This document shows positions 51,015-61,779 of a stretch of 64,000 nucleotides of DNA, one piece after another. The notes beneath the pieces are model-generated. The model was not told where the DNA came from and made no database searches. It was given only the letters and a program-made list of their open reading frames with translations. The stretch is from Durusdinium trenchii. Lineage: Eukaryota; Sar; Dinophyceae; Suessiales; Symbiodiniaceae. The first letter of the stretch is position 1; every line of letters starts with the position of its first letter. The stretch is from positions 188,164 to 252,163 of the forward strand of contig CAXAMN010006502.1 in assembly GCA_963970005.1 (NCBI GenBank), read 5' to 3'. A program made the translations under genes and the position numbers.

Positions 51015-51680
51015 TTGGCTACACAAGTAATATTGTCCGCAGCTCATATAATGGTAGTTAGATCCTACAATACTATATTTTGCGGCTTGAAACCTGTACA
51101 TTTCATGTCACACAACTCAGAATCCTGTCCTCAAAGTCTAAGGTTTGCCACAACTTTCAAATGCCCCAAAGCAATGACAGGAAAAGCCTTGGTCAACAGC
51201 TTCTTGCGGCAAGCTGCGTGGAAATACCGATCTTGGGCAGCAGTCAGATTTCCAACAATTCTATATACAGTCAGGCACTTATATCAATTCTCACGAGACT
51301 TTTTGTCCAGCAGCATAAGAGGCAACTACTTTCGACATCGGTCCATTTCCGACTTCACAATCCCCTGGAAACGGTCCTTGTGTGCGTCCGATCGAACAAT
51401 CAGATGAATGGCAGATCGGCGTTTGCAGATCGTTGTGACTCACATGAAGCACTATCAATGAATGACAAGCAAGCTTTACACATGACAAGAAGAAGAACCC
51501 AGAGTACCAGAAAGCCGTCGACATCTCAGGCTGCTTTCTGAAATGGGCTGTCGAGCTGAGCATCAAACGAGTCAAGACAGAAAAACATAAAAGAACAACA
51601 ACAGGACTCTGTTCCCGCCAAAGGCACCATGGCCCAAAAAGGCACATAGCCACATCATGGGACATCATGAGATCCAACTC
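51015..51680. other. Overlapping ORFs on both strands, unresolved
   Basis: + strand frames at 51015-51407 and 51080-51541 and a - strand frame at 51291-51677 overlap. The 51080 frame ends Ser/Arg/Gln-rich (HMTRRRTQSTRKPSTSQAAF). None has splice sites or recognisable motifs. Confidence 0.3.
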
Positions 51681-52199
51681 ACAGGTGGTACAAAAGTTGG
51701 TTAACGTTGGGTATGAGATGAGGGGTCCCCTAAACCAATGATGAAGATCTAGGATTTACCCCAACAGGAGACGATTTTGAGAGTTCTTCGGAACATCACA
51801 TCTCCTTACAATTAATCAGGCTCATTGATTCATTTTTGTTAGATATAATGAAATTGTTTCATGAGATCGTTTTTCCGTTTTAACCACATTTGGCATGGGG
51901 AAGCGTGCCACGTTCACGTGCTTCCATCCAATCCCTTTGAGTCCAAACCTTCGCGCCAGTCCTTCCAGCGGCACCACACTGAGGAGCGCGTTATGCATTC
52001 ACGTTCAATGTTTATCCCTACTTCGATCCCAACTTGCAGCTTGGTCGGTTTGAGCGGCGGAGAGAAGACCGGTGCAGGGAAGTCCCGTTGACAAGTTCTC
52101 CTCTTGGTTTCCGTTGATTTCAACAAGGGTGTTTTGAGTGGTAGATTCGGAAATCCCAGAAGAGGATACTGCTTGCAAATGATAACTCTCACTGGAAAG

Positions 52200-53580
52200 G
52201 TTCATAAGAATTTCAGAGGAGAGCATGAATGTCGATGAGTTTGCACATGCCGCTTTTGAGCTGTCTTTATATTATATAGTTTTACATAATCGTTCTTATT
52301 TGTATGTTACTTCATTGAACTTCATTGTGCTTCCATTTTACATGTCAATGTTATACGTATATTTGTTGATATTTGTTGATTGTATTTGGCATTTCCAGTC
52401 CCCTCAAAGCCATCATATACAACTATTTATATTAAAAAAAACACATATATAATTATATAGTAGCACTGAGTTTTGATTGGGGAAAGGATTTAAAGAGGCA
52501 ACCTATTTTTGGTGTAGTTTAAACACAATTGCCAAACTGATTGCGTTCAGGATCCGACTCGAATCCCAAATCTGTGAGCCGTTCAGGCATATGAATCCCG
52601 GCAGTCAGGAGTCTTGGTGTGTCGCATTGGCGGTTTAGGGGCCGTTCTGCATGTTGTTGCTATCATTTCCGGTGTTTATTTTAATTTGGTGATGAAAAGC
52701 CTGTCTAATGCACCAGAAGACGATTCTCCACAAACCCATGTTTGCGTATGTGTTTTGCCAACTCTTTCATGTTTGTTGGAGGGTGGGTAAACGCACAATA
52801 CTTGATGGTGAACATTGACAATAAATTACCATTCCAGTTCCTCAAGCACACCGCGAGGTTGGCGACTTTATAACAAAGTCTTTATTGACCAAGAGCTTGG
52901 AACGTGGGATCCTCAGCCTTCTCTTGGCTTGAGGCATAGAAGATTACCTCGAGACCGCCCCCAGATCAAATCAACCAACCTTCAAGGAAAGTTCCTGTTC
53001 TCTTCGTGCGAAGCACGGCATTGGTCGCATTGGTGCACTTCAAACATCCCGCCAGCCAAGTAATCTAAGTAATCCTCAAGCAACCTTCCCCAGATATCCA
53101 TATTCAAGCCTATACAGTATATACACCCACAAATCACATCCTCCTCGAACACTCCTGGAGCCTCGACCACCAGAACATCGACGTCTCCAATGCTGTCGGA
53201 CCGGTCGTGCCGGTGGGGACGGGGCGCGAAGGGGGAGACCCAGACCACCCAGACCCTGGTCATGTGACCGGTGCCCACCACTTCCACTAGAAAAAACGCA
53301 ACGGTGCTCACCAAACGGTCAACCTCTACTGCGGTGACTATGAACCAATCGCATTTGGGTAGTGATAAGTCGATTTGATTGCGCTTTGCCTCGAATCAAT
53401 TGGTCTGATATGGTCTGATGACATCGAATTGTGACAGGAAGATGACTGCCAAAGTGAATCCCATGACAGTTTCGTGTGAAAGTCAAAGAGGAACAATTAG
53501 GATGAATTATCAATTAGAGTATATAAATAGAATCATGCAATTGAACAGTACTTACTGTAATTGGTTTGGACTGTTGTGGT
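52200..53580. other. Mostly non-coding stretch
   Basis: A/T-rich, with a GTATATTTGTTGATATTTGTTG duplication near 52,357. A GC-rich patch at 53,160-53,250 is open on both strands without a clear frame. Confidence 0.35.
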
Positions 53581-53595
53581 TCCCAAGGACAACTG

Positions 53596-53714
53596 CAGCC
53601 ATGCGATGCAGCGTGCGATCTGTTGGGATGGCCCCCAGTGCATCTCGTCGATCTCGTTGGCGAAGCGCATCCGAATTGCCGACTTGGGTTCAGCGGGAAG
53701 CCCTCCAAGACGGC
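53596..53714 (-). CDS. Exon on the - strand, unknown protein
   Basis: The - strand reads RLGGLPAEPKSAIRMRFANE then IDEMHWGPSQQIARCIAWLQ, with third positions nearly all G or C. That is markedly better than the two + strand frames here. It is one of the few - strand exons. The donor is not clear. Confidence 0.4.
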
Positions 53715-53891
53715 TTTAGTCTCTGGAGTTTGAATTCTTCCAGAGCTACCTGGGGCGGCGCGGGGCGGTGATTTTTTGCGGTGAGCGAAGACCAAAAATG
53801 CGTGAAGACCTTGTTTTTTTACACCGCAGTTCCTTTTTGACTTGATTGGCAAGATTTCCTTGTCGCATGTCGTTTTAGTGTTGACGTTGCA

Positions 53892-54322
53892 ATGGGAAAC
53901 AACCGTTGGAAAGACTTTTGTGTGCAGCGTCGTAAATCGTCCGGGGCGAAAGCCGTCCCAAGGTTTAGGTCTTGCTATCATGATGGCAGCACGGCAGAAG
54001 ATGCAGCTGCTGACTGGCAGGAGGGGGAGAGCGGTGCTTCAGTGTGGAGGATCCGACAGATACTAAATGGAGAGCAGTCTCTGGACTATTCATGCAGAAG
54101 GGATTTCAAAGACCAACAAAGAATCCAACAGATCGAATGTAAATTTCTTAACCACTTCTACCGGCTTCTATGCTTCTTTGTCCGGGGGGGTTGGTGTTTC
54201 GCACCTTTGTTTGAAGTCCTTGGCTGAAGCGCTTAATGGGATACATTGGTGGTTCTTAGAGGCTATGAGGCCAGTTATAAGCTTGACAGGTCTTGCCAAA
54301 ACAAGTTTTGACTACTCACACA
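53892..54322 (+). CDS. Gene segment with a frame change at a G run, unknown protein
   Basis: The ATG at 53,892 reads MGNNRWKDFCVQRRKSSGAK, DGSTAEDAAADWQEGESGAS, VWRIRQILNGEQSLDYSCRR and QQRIQQIECKFLNHFYRLLC. At a run of seven G (about 54,183) the convincing reading moves to the next frame: GVGVSHLCLKSLAEALNGIH, WWFLEAMRPVISLTGLAKTS, ending CACACAG before GTACCT. A one-base indel in the G run, real or from sequencing, explains this. The protein is soluble with a hydrophobic C-terminal half. No family is named. Confidence 0.5.
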
Positions 54323-55195
54323 GGTACCTTTAGCTAAACTATATATAATATATGTACTTCTTATGACTCTTAGCCATAACTCATTAAAACAGATTAAAAC
54401 AAAAAGTTATAAGTATATATATATACATATCATACATAGATTTATCTAAGGAGTCTCAACACATGTCACAATAATATATGTGTTAGTTGTTGGTTTCAAG
54501 ATTACATAATGCTGCATCATTATATAGAGCTCCAAGTTGCTAAGTGTTATGAAGTGCTGTATACATTTTGACGACTATATACCTTAGTAACTAAGTATGT
54601 CTTACCTCTACCATACATATACAATGACCCTGCTGTTTTTCTCCCAGCCATGTGTTTTTGAACAGGCAAGGGTTCTTATGGGTGAGTGAGGGTAAGACAG
54701 GGTTTCGTGGCTAGGCTTCGTGCTTGTGCAACTCAGGACAAGTACTTCCTCATGTTCGTTGTATCATTCCTTCGTGTGGCAGGTGTAGTGCTGTTATGGA
54801 TGTGCGTTGTCACTGACCATCCATTTGTGACATGCGCTCTCGACGCAAAGCGTGCATGCCGTTGCGGCAGGTGCAGGGGGATCGGGACAGTTGGATTTCG
54901 TGGCAGTCGCAGTTCGACTTAGTGGTGAGGGTGCTAATAATTTAGGACCGGTGCGGCGAACTTTGGACTGGCCACACCCATTCTTGGAATTTGGTAAATT
55001 GTGCGAAAGCTGCGTTTTGCTGTTTCGAAGTTGTCTTTAGACGTGCTTGGGTTGCGAAACGCACTGGTAGGGTCGAAATGCAGATTTGGCATGTGACAAA
55101 TGTGTGCGCTCCGAAGTGTGGTCTCATAAATGTGTGCTCTCATGCGTGTGCTCCCACGCTCGCTCTCATGTGTATACTTTCTTGTTCCTGTTTGG
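54323..55195. other. A/T-rich stretch with a short Cys-bearing frame
   Basis: 54,340-54,640 is A/T-rich with TATATATACATA words. 54,690-54,920 has a frame with RACRCGRCRGIGTVGF that may be a small exon. I see nothing else. Confidence 0.3.
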
Positions 55196-55201
55196 GGGCA
55201 G

Positions 55202-55516
55202 AATCTTGCGGATGGTTCGAGCAGTTCAACATGGTGTGATCCTGTGGGCCATTGGGATGAACCTGTTGGGTCCGTGACGAGTGTCCTCCCATGCAGATCT
55301 GATGACCTCTTCTGGATCGGCGAGATCGGCCACTCGAGATGGGGAATCCTGAGATTTGATTCTTCAAAGTTGAGGTTGTCAATTCATACATTACCAGTTA
55401 TAGGTCATAAAAGAGCAGCTTTTTTGATACTGAGAACAATTGGAACGCTGTATATAGAATTAGGGGAAAACCACCTGTTCGCCAAGTTTCTTCATGCATC
55501 ACACATTTATTGTTGA
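55202..55516 (+). CDS. Terminal exon, unknown protein
   Basis: GGGGGCAG precedes NLADGSSSSTWCDPVGHWDE, PVGSVTSVLPCRSDDLFWIG, EIGHSRWGILRFDSSKLRLS and a hydrophobic end up to a TGA at 55,514. The Trp and Asp pattern gives it a folded, secreted look. After about 55,390 the reading becomes more A/T-rich. Confidence 0.45.
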   Translation, partial: NLADGSSSSTWCDPVGHWDEPVGSVTSVLPCRSDDLFWIGEIGHSRWGILRFDSSKLRLSIHTLPVIGHKRAAFLILRTIGTLYIELGENHLFAKFLHASHIYC

Positions 55517-55978
55517 CATCCAGTCAGTGCTGAAGCCGTTTCAGGGTTGCAAGATGATTTCATTGAACCAGAAGACGATGCAAACTACACCCTCCACCTG
55601 CTCCTAGCCGGCAACTTTGTCCTGAGGTTGGTCGTCACCGCGAGCTGATGCACTGCACACAGATATGAGAGGATGTCAGGAGTTCTCGCAACTTAGCCGG
55701 TAGCGAATATGTGGGCGAGTGGCTGAAACTTGTTGAGGTGCAGAGGATTGCAGAGTTCACTGTTGTCTTTTTGAAATCACGTCCAAGAACTTGATAGACC
55801 CCCCAAAAGCAAATTCTTTCGCCAGTTTGTAATTCCAATGTGCATGAAGATGTCCCAAAGGTGTGGAGTGATACATAGCTGTGTGTGTGCCGAGCAGAAA
55901 GCCAGAGTGTAGACTATGTTCTATTCTCCGTGCTGGAACACCCCAGGCGGGGTTGAAACGCACGAGCTCAAAGCAGGA

Positions 55979-56263
55979 AATCACTTGGCCCCATTGGCAG
56001 CGTTCCACCGACCGTTTCGATCGAAGATGGAACCTTCCGGCCTTCAGACGCCCAGGTGTGTTCCGGTTTAATGATGGGAACGCTCGTGGTTTGAGGTGCC
56101 CAAAACCAAAAAGTTTGTCGGATGTTGTCGGTTGCCATGAAGTGTCCAAGGTCCCTGATGACGTTCGAGAAGTTCTACCAGGGCTTCCTGGACTGGGCTG
56201 CTTGGAGCGGGGGAACACTTCGCAAGCGGAGACGATCGCTTTTGGTTTATGGTGATCCCCAAG
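55979..56263 (+). CDS. Two exon-like pieces ending in a good donor
   Basis: The first piece (to 56,055) reads HLAPLAAFHRPFRSKMEPSG and ends CCCAG before GTGTGT. The second (56096-56263, after TTTGAG) has MLSVAMKCPRSLMTFEKFYQ then GFLDWAAWSGGTLRKRRRSL and LVYGDPQ, with almost all codons ending G or C. It stops at CCCAAG before GTACCTG. The 40 nt between them is very short for an intron and would favour another frame, so joining them is uncertain. A - strand frame of 173 codons overlaps but has weaker bias. Confidence 0.45.
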
Positions 56264-56479
56264 GTACCTGATAGGCAAACTGATTTATACGTTGAAATGT
56301 CACACATGTACGAGACACATGGAGAAACCACTGACCTCAAAACGGGGTCCACTTCTATTTTTGGGGGGCGCCATGTGAAGGCGAGGAGAAAGCCAGCAGC
56401 CTGTGGATCTCTCTCCGGTCCAAGGACCTGGTTCTGTCGGGCGTGCGAAGCCCGGATCACATCTTCTACTTCACCTTGA

Positions 56480-58430
56480 GGGATGCCTTAAACTTTGGTG
56501 TCCAGGCGCACACAACTGCAGTCAAAAGGATCAGTCGGTCTTCGGTGCCCAGTCTCATGTGACATCCGAAAGAGATAGGATCACCAGTAGGATCACCGAT
56601 CTGAATTGGTCAACGAAAGGAATGGCAGGAGAACCATGGGCCATTTTTGAATGGGGCAAACTGTATCATTTGGCGAATGTGTTGGGAGTGGATTTCCTGG
56701 TTTCAGATGGTCTTTCCTAGTGGCAAGTTCGACCATGTTCAATTTCTGAGGATACAACCGACAGGAACACCTGAGATGGCAGTGATTCAATTTGTTTGGC
56801 AATCAATTCACTCCTAATTCTTGAATATACCACCGCCCATGTAATTTGCTTTAAACCATACCCATTTTGCAACCCACGCCCACGGTGTGAATGTCGTTTG
56901 AACAATAATATGTATATATATATATAATATATATTATAATTGAATTGTTGTCATGTTCAATCAAAGAACCAAAGATATGAGACTCTGAGAAGAGGTTCAC
57001 GACTACTTACTGGAGGAATCAGGAATCGACTTAAGACAAAGTCACACATGTTCATGAAATACCTCATTCGGAAGGATGTGCTTGTTTGTGGAATGGCCTC
57101 CATCGGTAAACATGGAAGATCGAGTTTTGTGGCTGCTATGTTTGCTATGTCGGACAGGGTGTTGTGAACAGTCAGACACACGGATGTGGAAATGTATAGT
57201 TGGACAATTGGCAACTATAGTCAGTTTCTCTAGATCGTTTGTGTTCGAAAAGGAACGCATTTGTTTAACCATCCGCTTCCAGCAAATCACCTCGCTCCAG
57301 GAATTCTTTGGGCTCTTGCCACTTGGTGTTTTTTCTTTGGGCGCCCGCGAGCGGACAGGTTGGAGGGAACTAAGGAGCCACAGAGAGTTTTTGAATCACT
57401 GTCACGAACTAATTAGATGTGATCATTCTATTGCAAGGTTTGGTACTTTGACACCCATGGTCCGAAACATGCACTTCCGAGTTGAGTCTATTACATGATC
57501 TTTGCACTCGTGCAGGAGGGATCCACAGAGGAAAACCAGCACACCCGGCCCACCTTTCCATCGACTTGTGACAATATGTCAAAACGAAGGTGAATGAACA
57601 ACAACAACAGCAGCAACAACAACAACAAGAAGGGGAACAGAGTATGTAAGACAACACGCGCTTATTCCATTCACTCTTGTCCCACTTCTTTTAATTGAAC
57701 GCCACAGGTTTGTAAGCAGGTCACCATGGTCACCTCGCCCTCCCAGGTCGTCCTGTGAGTCCTTGGGCTGCAAGATCGCTTCCCAGGCCCCGGCTCGCGA
57801 CGTGGCTTCGTGGGAGGCTTCGTGGGAGCGGCGAGTTTGCACCGAGAAAGAACTGAGAAAGACCTGAGACCGGAGCACCGCCAGAACTGATCAGCCTGTT
57901 ATAATATTACAGTCTGTGGCTGGATCATATATATATATATATATATCTTTTTTTTGCAGAACTGACCTAGTGTTTCAGTGGAGCTCTCTACCGTAAAGGG
58001 TTAGATCGAAGTGGGACCTGTCAGACTGAAGACCCTGCTCCCTGGTTTGCACAGTAGCTCCCCCAAGCATTTTGGCTATGGATATTACAGAAACACACTA
58101 GTATTACTTCCCACGGAGTCCTTGATCTTTGGTCTTTTTGGGATCCTCAGGACGGGGAGATATATAACCTTTGATCGCCATAGATCGTGTTTCTGGGCAT
58201 TCCCTGCGCGGAACGCGCACGTTTCCGGGCATTTTTCAGCCTGAAAACGGAAGGCTCAGAAGAACCATCACAAGCAGGTTCACGGAAACTGAAAGTTCCC
58301 AAGAATGCCAACTGAATCACAGAAGCCTTCCAAAATAGGTGTTTAGTTTGCTCATGGCCAGAATCCATGCGACCCACACAGAATCGGTCATTCTTTGGCC
58401 CCACAAAACTCAGGGATCCCAAGAGATCTT
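56480..58430. other. No gene recognised
   Basis: Short frames on both strands. It holds TATATATATATAATATATAT (about 56,912), a CAA tract (57597-57629) and a TA tract (about 57,928-57,946). Confidence 0.35.
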
Positions 58431-58489
58431 GGAAATGCGCTCAGAGTGGATCGTCATGGCCAGATGAAAGATGTTTATTAAGTGACGTT

Positions 58490-58690
58490 CATTCTGTTGT
58501 GGATCACTTCCAACATGTTCATCTCAAAGAGTTCACCATCCGCTTCGCGGATCGTTGCACTGCGGAAGTCGTTCGTTCCGTGCGTCCGCAGGATTTCACG
58601 GCGGAGCAGTGCGCGCTTCAGAGTCTTGGCCGTGCGAGCAGAGCGTGGAATTGTCATCGAGTCGAGTGGAACGGTCTGTCTTTGCTTTAA
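58490..58690. other. Coding-like island, strand unresolved
   Basis: On the + strand: FTIRFADRCTAEVVRSVRPQ then DFTAEQCALQSLGRAS, ending at a TAA. On the - strand: SMTIPRSARTAKTLKRALLR then REILRTHGTNDFRSATIREA. Both are G/C-ending and convincing, which happens when codons line up on both strands. Coding is likely, direction is not decided. Confidence 0.4.
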
Positions 58691-58927
58691 CACCTGATTG
58701 TGGGTTGGTGATGGTCTCTTTTTCCGAACTTGCTGCATATTGTCCTTGGTTTGGCCGGATTTCACACTATGTCACTTCTGAACGCTTAAATAAGCATCCA
58801 TCAGAGGAATGATGCGCAGATGTTTAAACTCAAAACATTCAGAACCTGTGACAAAGAGTTGCATTTTCTCTCTTTTGTAATGTTTTGGTGTGAGGAGACC
58901 CAAACAAAAGAGTTCCACGTCCCCTGA

Positions 58928-58963
58928 GTTACACGGAGACGCCCCTCCGCGTCTCCGTGTGAC
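58928..58963. repeat. Inverted repeat, 15-bp stem with 6-base loop
   Basis: GTTACACGGAGACGC pairs with GCGTCTCCGTGTGAC around CCCTCC; 14 of 15 positions pair, the other as G-T. Confidence 0.9.
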
Positions 58964-59112
58964 CAAGAAAAGACTTCGCCGACAAAGGAAGTCCTGGTCG
59001 CTGACGTGGCGCTCCTGGGGCTTCATCAGCCTCGGGCGTCTCGGCGGATTTGGTCAAGGATGAGCAATGGATCAGGCGCAATACACACACATGAGGAATT
59101 CCATTGTATACT
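58928..59112 (+). CDS. Exon ending in GTAAGT, unknown protein
   Basis: Open after a TGA: SASPCDQEKTSPTKEVLVAD, VALLGLHQPRASRRIWSRMS, NGSGAIHTHEEFHC, ending at ATACT before GTAAGT. Its first 36 bases form a strong hairpin. Confidence 0.4.
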
Positions 59113-59119
59113 GTAAGTT

Positions 59120-60620
59120 AGCAATATGAATCAAGGACTGGAGTGGAGTGTACCTTCACGTGAACCCATGACATGCATCAGCTATCATTCAATTGTCATT
59201 TGTAGCTAGTTTAAAGAGTTCGGAAGCCTGAAGGCGAAGGTGAGTATTTCAATCATATATATATATATATATATGTCGTTAAGAGCATTAATGTCTTTGT
59301 TGTTTAAATATATGATCTGGGTTTACAGTTGTTTTACACGTTTTTGTTTCAAGATCCGCAATTAGATTATGTGGTACTGTTGGGTGCTCACTGTGCCCTT
59401 CCTGTGACCATGCAGGCGCCCCTGGAAAATCTCAAGGATCCGGTTTTGGGGCTCCTCTTCACTATTCCTGCTTGGGTGTTTTACGTGGGTTTGGGGGTAC
59501 TTGTGAGGAGGGCCCAGGGCCTAGGGTGGGGCATGTGATGGCAGTCCCCTAGAGGCCCCACACCAGACCCACACCCTTTTGCAGAGTGTATTCTTCCCCA
59601 TAAACAAAACCTGGAGCTCTGGAGGCACCATATCTTTTCTGTAAAAAGCATATTAATTCCATATTGTTGGAGAAGGGTGCAAAGCAGATAAACACCATAA
59701 AACACACTGTGTTTTATTGTATTTATTTGATTTGCACCCTTCTCAAACTTTTCAACCCATAAAACTACCAATCTGCCCAAGCCATTAAAAACAACATACA
59801 AGTAAAGCACACTGTGTTATAAACTCAAATTTCGCATTGTTCACAACCATAAAATGATCATATATTCAAGCTTTAAAACATACAATGAACACAATTATAT
59901 AAAACACTATTTCTGGAAATGAGCCCTGTGCAGAGTCTATGAAGTCTTAAAGCTAGTTGGAAGAGAATTTGGAAAATGAAGTTGTCAATAAGTCAATAAG
60001 TATCAAACACCTCCTGTTGACTAAAAGACACCTGTATGCAAAGACTATGCCTCCTGAGACCATGTCTACCTCCATTGGCTTTGCAGTTTTGCATGTGTGT
60101 TCTTATTAACACTCGCCGCTATCGTATTGAAGTGTTCCAAAAAGTATCAAACCGTATCAACACATTGGACATTAAAGGGCTGCAGAACCCCACATGTGAA
60201 GTTCAGTTTAGCTGAGAAGGGAAGCAAAGAGAATGCGAGAAGGCCGGAAACAAAAGGCATGATGGTGAACCATCAATGAAGTAATGATTGCTTGCTTGGT
60301 TGGTAGGTTGGTTGATTGATTGATTGATTTGATTTGATTTGATGTGATTGATGTGATTGCTTGCTTGCTTGCTTGCTTGAGTGAGTGAGTAAGTGAGTGA
60401 GTGAGTGGGTGAGTGAGTGAGAGTCACAACGGAGTGGAGCTGAACTGAGTTGAGGGCGGTCGACGGGGGACGGGTGAAGGGAAGCAGATAAGGAGAACCC
60501 CATACAAAGATGTAGGGAAAGACACAGATACACAAATTGCCGTTTTGTGCAAGTTTTGTGCATGAGCTGAAGGAGAAACCACCCGGAATTCAAGTGGCGT
60601 CAATCCAACAAAAAGCTCCG
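59120..60620. other. Mostly non-coding stretch
   Basis: It holds a TA tract (59253-59272), a perfect 10-bp palindrome with one-base centre (ATAAAACACA C TGTGTTTTAT, 59697-59717) with a nearby second CACACTGTGTTAT, and the tetranucleotide block at 60.3 kb. A 70-codon + frame at 59329-59538 (LVRRAQGLGWG) is doubtful. Confidence 0.35.
60290..60425 (+). repeat. Compound GATT/GCTT/GAGT tetranucleotide repeat
   Basis: It moves from GGTTGGTTGATT to GATTTGATTT, then GCTT repeats, then GAGTGAGT. The - strand frames over it (THSLTHSLTYSL) are artefacts. Confidence 0.9.
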
Positions 60621-60628
60621 TCAGTCCC

Positions 60629-60820
60629 ATGCCAACCGCCCCATCGTGCGGGCAGCCGCAAGCCCAGCTGCTGAGGTTGCTAGTGGTTTTGGCCATGGCC
60701 TTGACTTGCATCTACGTCCGCTGCCCCATCCTGCAGCGGCTCCTTCTTTGCTCGGACCGAGAGCGATCGCTGCTGAGAAGCCACACCGCTGGCGGCACCA
60801 GCTCGTCTGGCTCAGACTGA
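60629..60820 (+). CDS. Small membrane protein, 63 residues
   Basis: A complete ATG-to-TGA frame: MPTAPSCGQPQAQLLRLLVV, LAMALTCIYVRCPILQRLLL, then CSDRERSLLRSHTAGG and a Ser-rich end. One hydrophobic segment (about residues 14-30) is bounded by Arg, suggesting a single-pass membrane anchor with a short basic tail. Nearly all codons end in G or C. The - strand is also open. It may be a single-exon gene or the first exon of one. Confidence 0.5.
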   Translation: MPTAPSCGQPQAQLLRLLVVLAMALTCIYVRCPILQRLLLCSDRERSLLRSHTAGGTSSSGSD

Positions 60821-60921
60821 AGGAGAAAAACAAATGAAATGCTGAACAGGCTTAATACATATGTTTTTATAGTCGTCCTTAAGCATTCAAATTTTCATGT
60901 GCACGAGAGGCGGTACTTGGT

Positions 60922-61434
60922 GTGGAATTCAAGTGGTTGATGGTCTCGGTTATAGTTCTACACCATCACACGGTCTCCGCCATGCTTTCACTTGCCACCA
61001 ATGCCCCTTTGGCGACACCGAGATGTGGAGAAACACCTGGCTTAGCAACCCAGAAGTTTACGGTTCCATATTCCATTGGAGACGGTCACTTCTTTGGAGA
61101 CTTTGGATTTTGTTGTTTTTTTAACCAATCGATGTGGGCCCTATGGTTTTCTACAGTTCATTTAAGATCCCACACACACCTCCGCATTATTTGCAAAGAA
61201 GCTAATGACTCGAAGTTAGAGACTAATGACTCATGGCTTGTTGATGGACAAGCTTTTGCAGAACCTTGGAGTCATGGCATGGGAATCTCCATTTCCATTT
61301 TTGAAGGGATTGGGTTTTCCTCAATGGTTTCCATAGCTGTGCAGACTTCTGTCCAGGAAACTTACCACTTCAGCAGGCTACTCCAAGATCACATACCCTT
61401 TGGGAAGGTGATTGAAGACACAACTGTTATGTAG
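60922..61434 (+). CDS. ORF of 170 residues, possible secreted protein
   Basis: The ATG at 60,922 opens MEFKWLMVSVIVLHHHTVSA then MLSLATNAPLATPRCG, which resembles a signal peptide, followed by FTVPYSIGDGHFFGDFGFCC and a long polar-hydrophobic mix to a TAG at 61,434. Codon bias is modest. A shorter frame (CHQCPFGDTEMWRNTW) overlaps. Confidence 0.35.
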   Translation: MEFKWLMVSVIVLHHHTVSAMLSLATNAPLATPRCGETPGLATQKFTVPYSIGDGHFFGDFGFCCFFNQSMWALWFSTVHLRSHTHLRIICKEANDSKLETNDSWLVDGQAFAEPWSHGMGISISIFEGIGFSSMVSIAVQTSVQETYHFSRLLQDHIPFGKVIEDTTVM

Positions 61435-61459
61435 GTGCCAGGAGGGTCCAGTCATACCT

Positions 61460-61615
61460 TGCTTTCGAAGGTCCGACTGGATCCCTTTTGTGGCTTCCAT
61501 CGCGAAAGCACCGTCCACACGGTCGTCCCACACGGTCGTCTCGCCAGATCACCTTCACCCGAGCCAACCGCAAGAGGTGCGGCGTAGGTCTAAGAGAACA
61601 TCCGAAGTTCGTTTA
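61460..61615 (+). CDS. Basic exon-like frame
   Basis: The frame reads GPTGSLLWLPSRKHRPHGRP then TRSSRQITFTRANRKRCGVG and ends at a TAG. CACACGGTCGTCC is doubled in tandem. Another frame (61412-61768) is open across it, so this is tentative. Confidence 0.3.
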
Positions 61616-61779
61616 GGACAGTGCCTTTTTCTCCATGGCAAGGATTTTGGAGGGTCCAAAGCTAGTTTCACCATGGGCGACGGACATGTTTTTGTCCAGA
61701 TCATTGCAGCAGGCTTGAAGTGTGAAGAATTTGCAAACATGACTGGCATTTGTGACGTATATATTTGATGCTCAATTCA

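Noticed and set aside
58060..58080. AGCATTTTGGCT resembling the DinoSL core
   Set aside because: The following bases (ATGG instead of CAAG) do not match and no retroposed frame follows.
60203..60593. Ser/Thr/Leu/His repeat protein on the - strand
   Set aside because: Translation of a tetranucleotide repeat.
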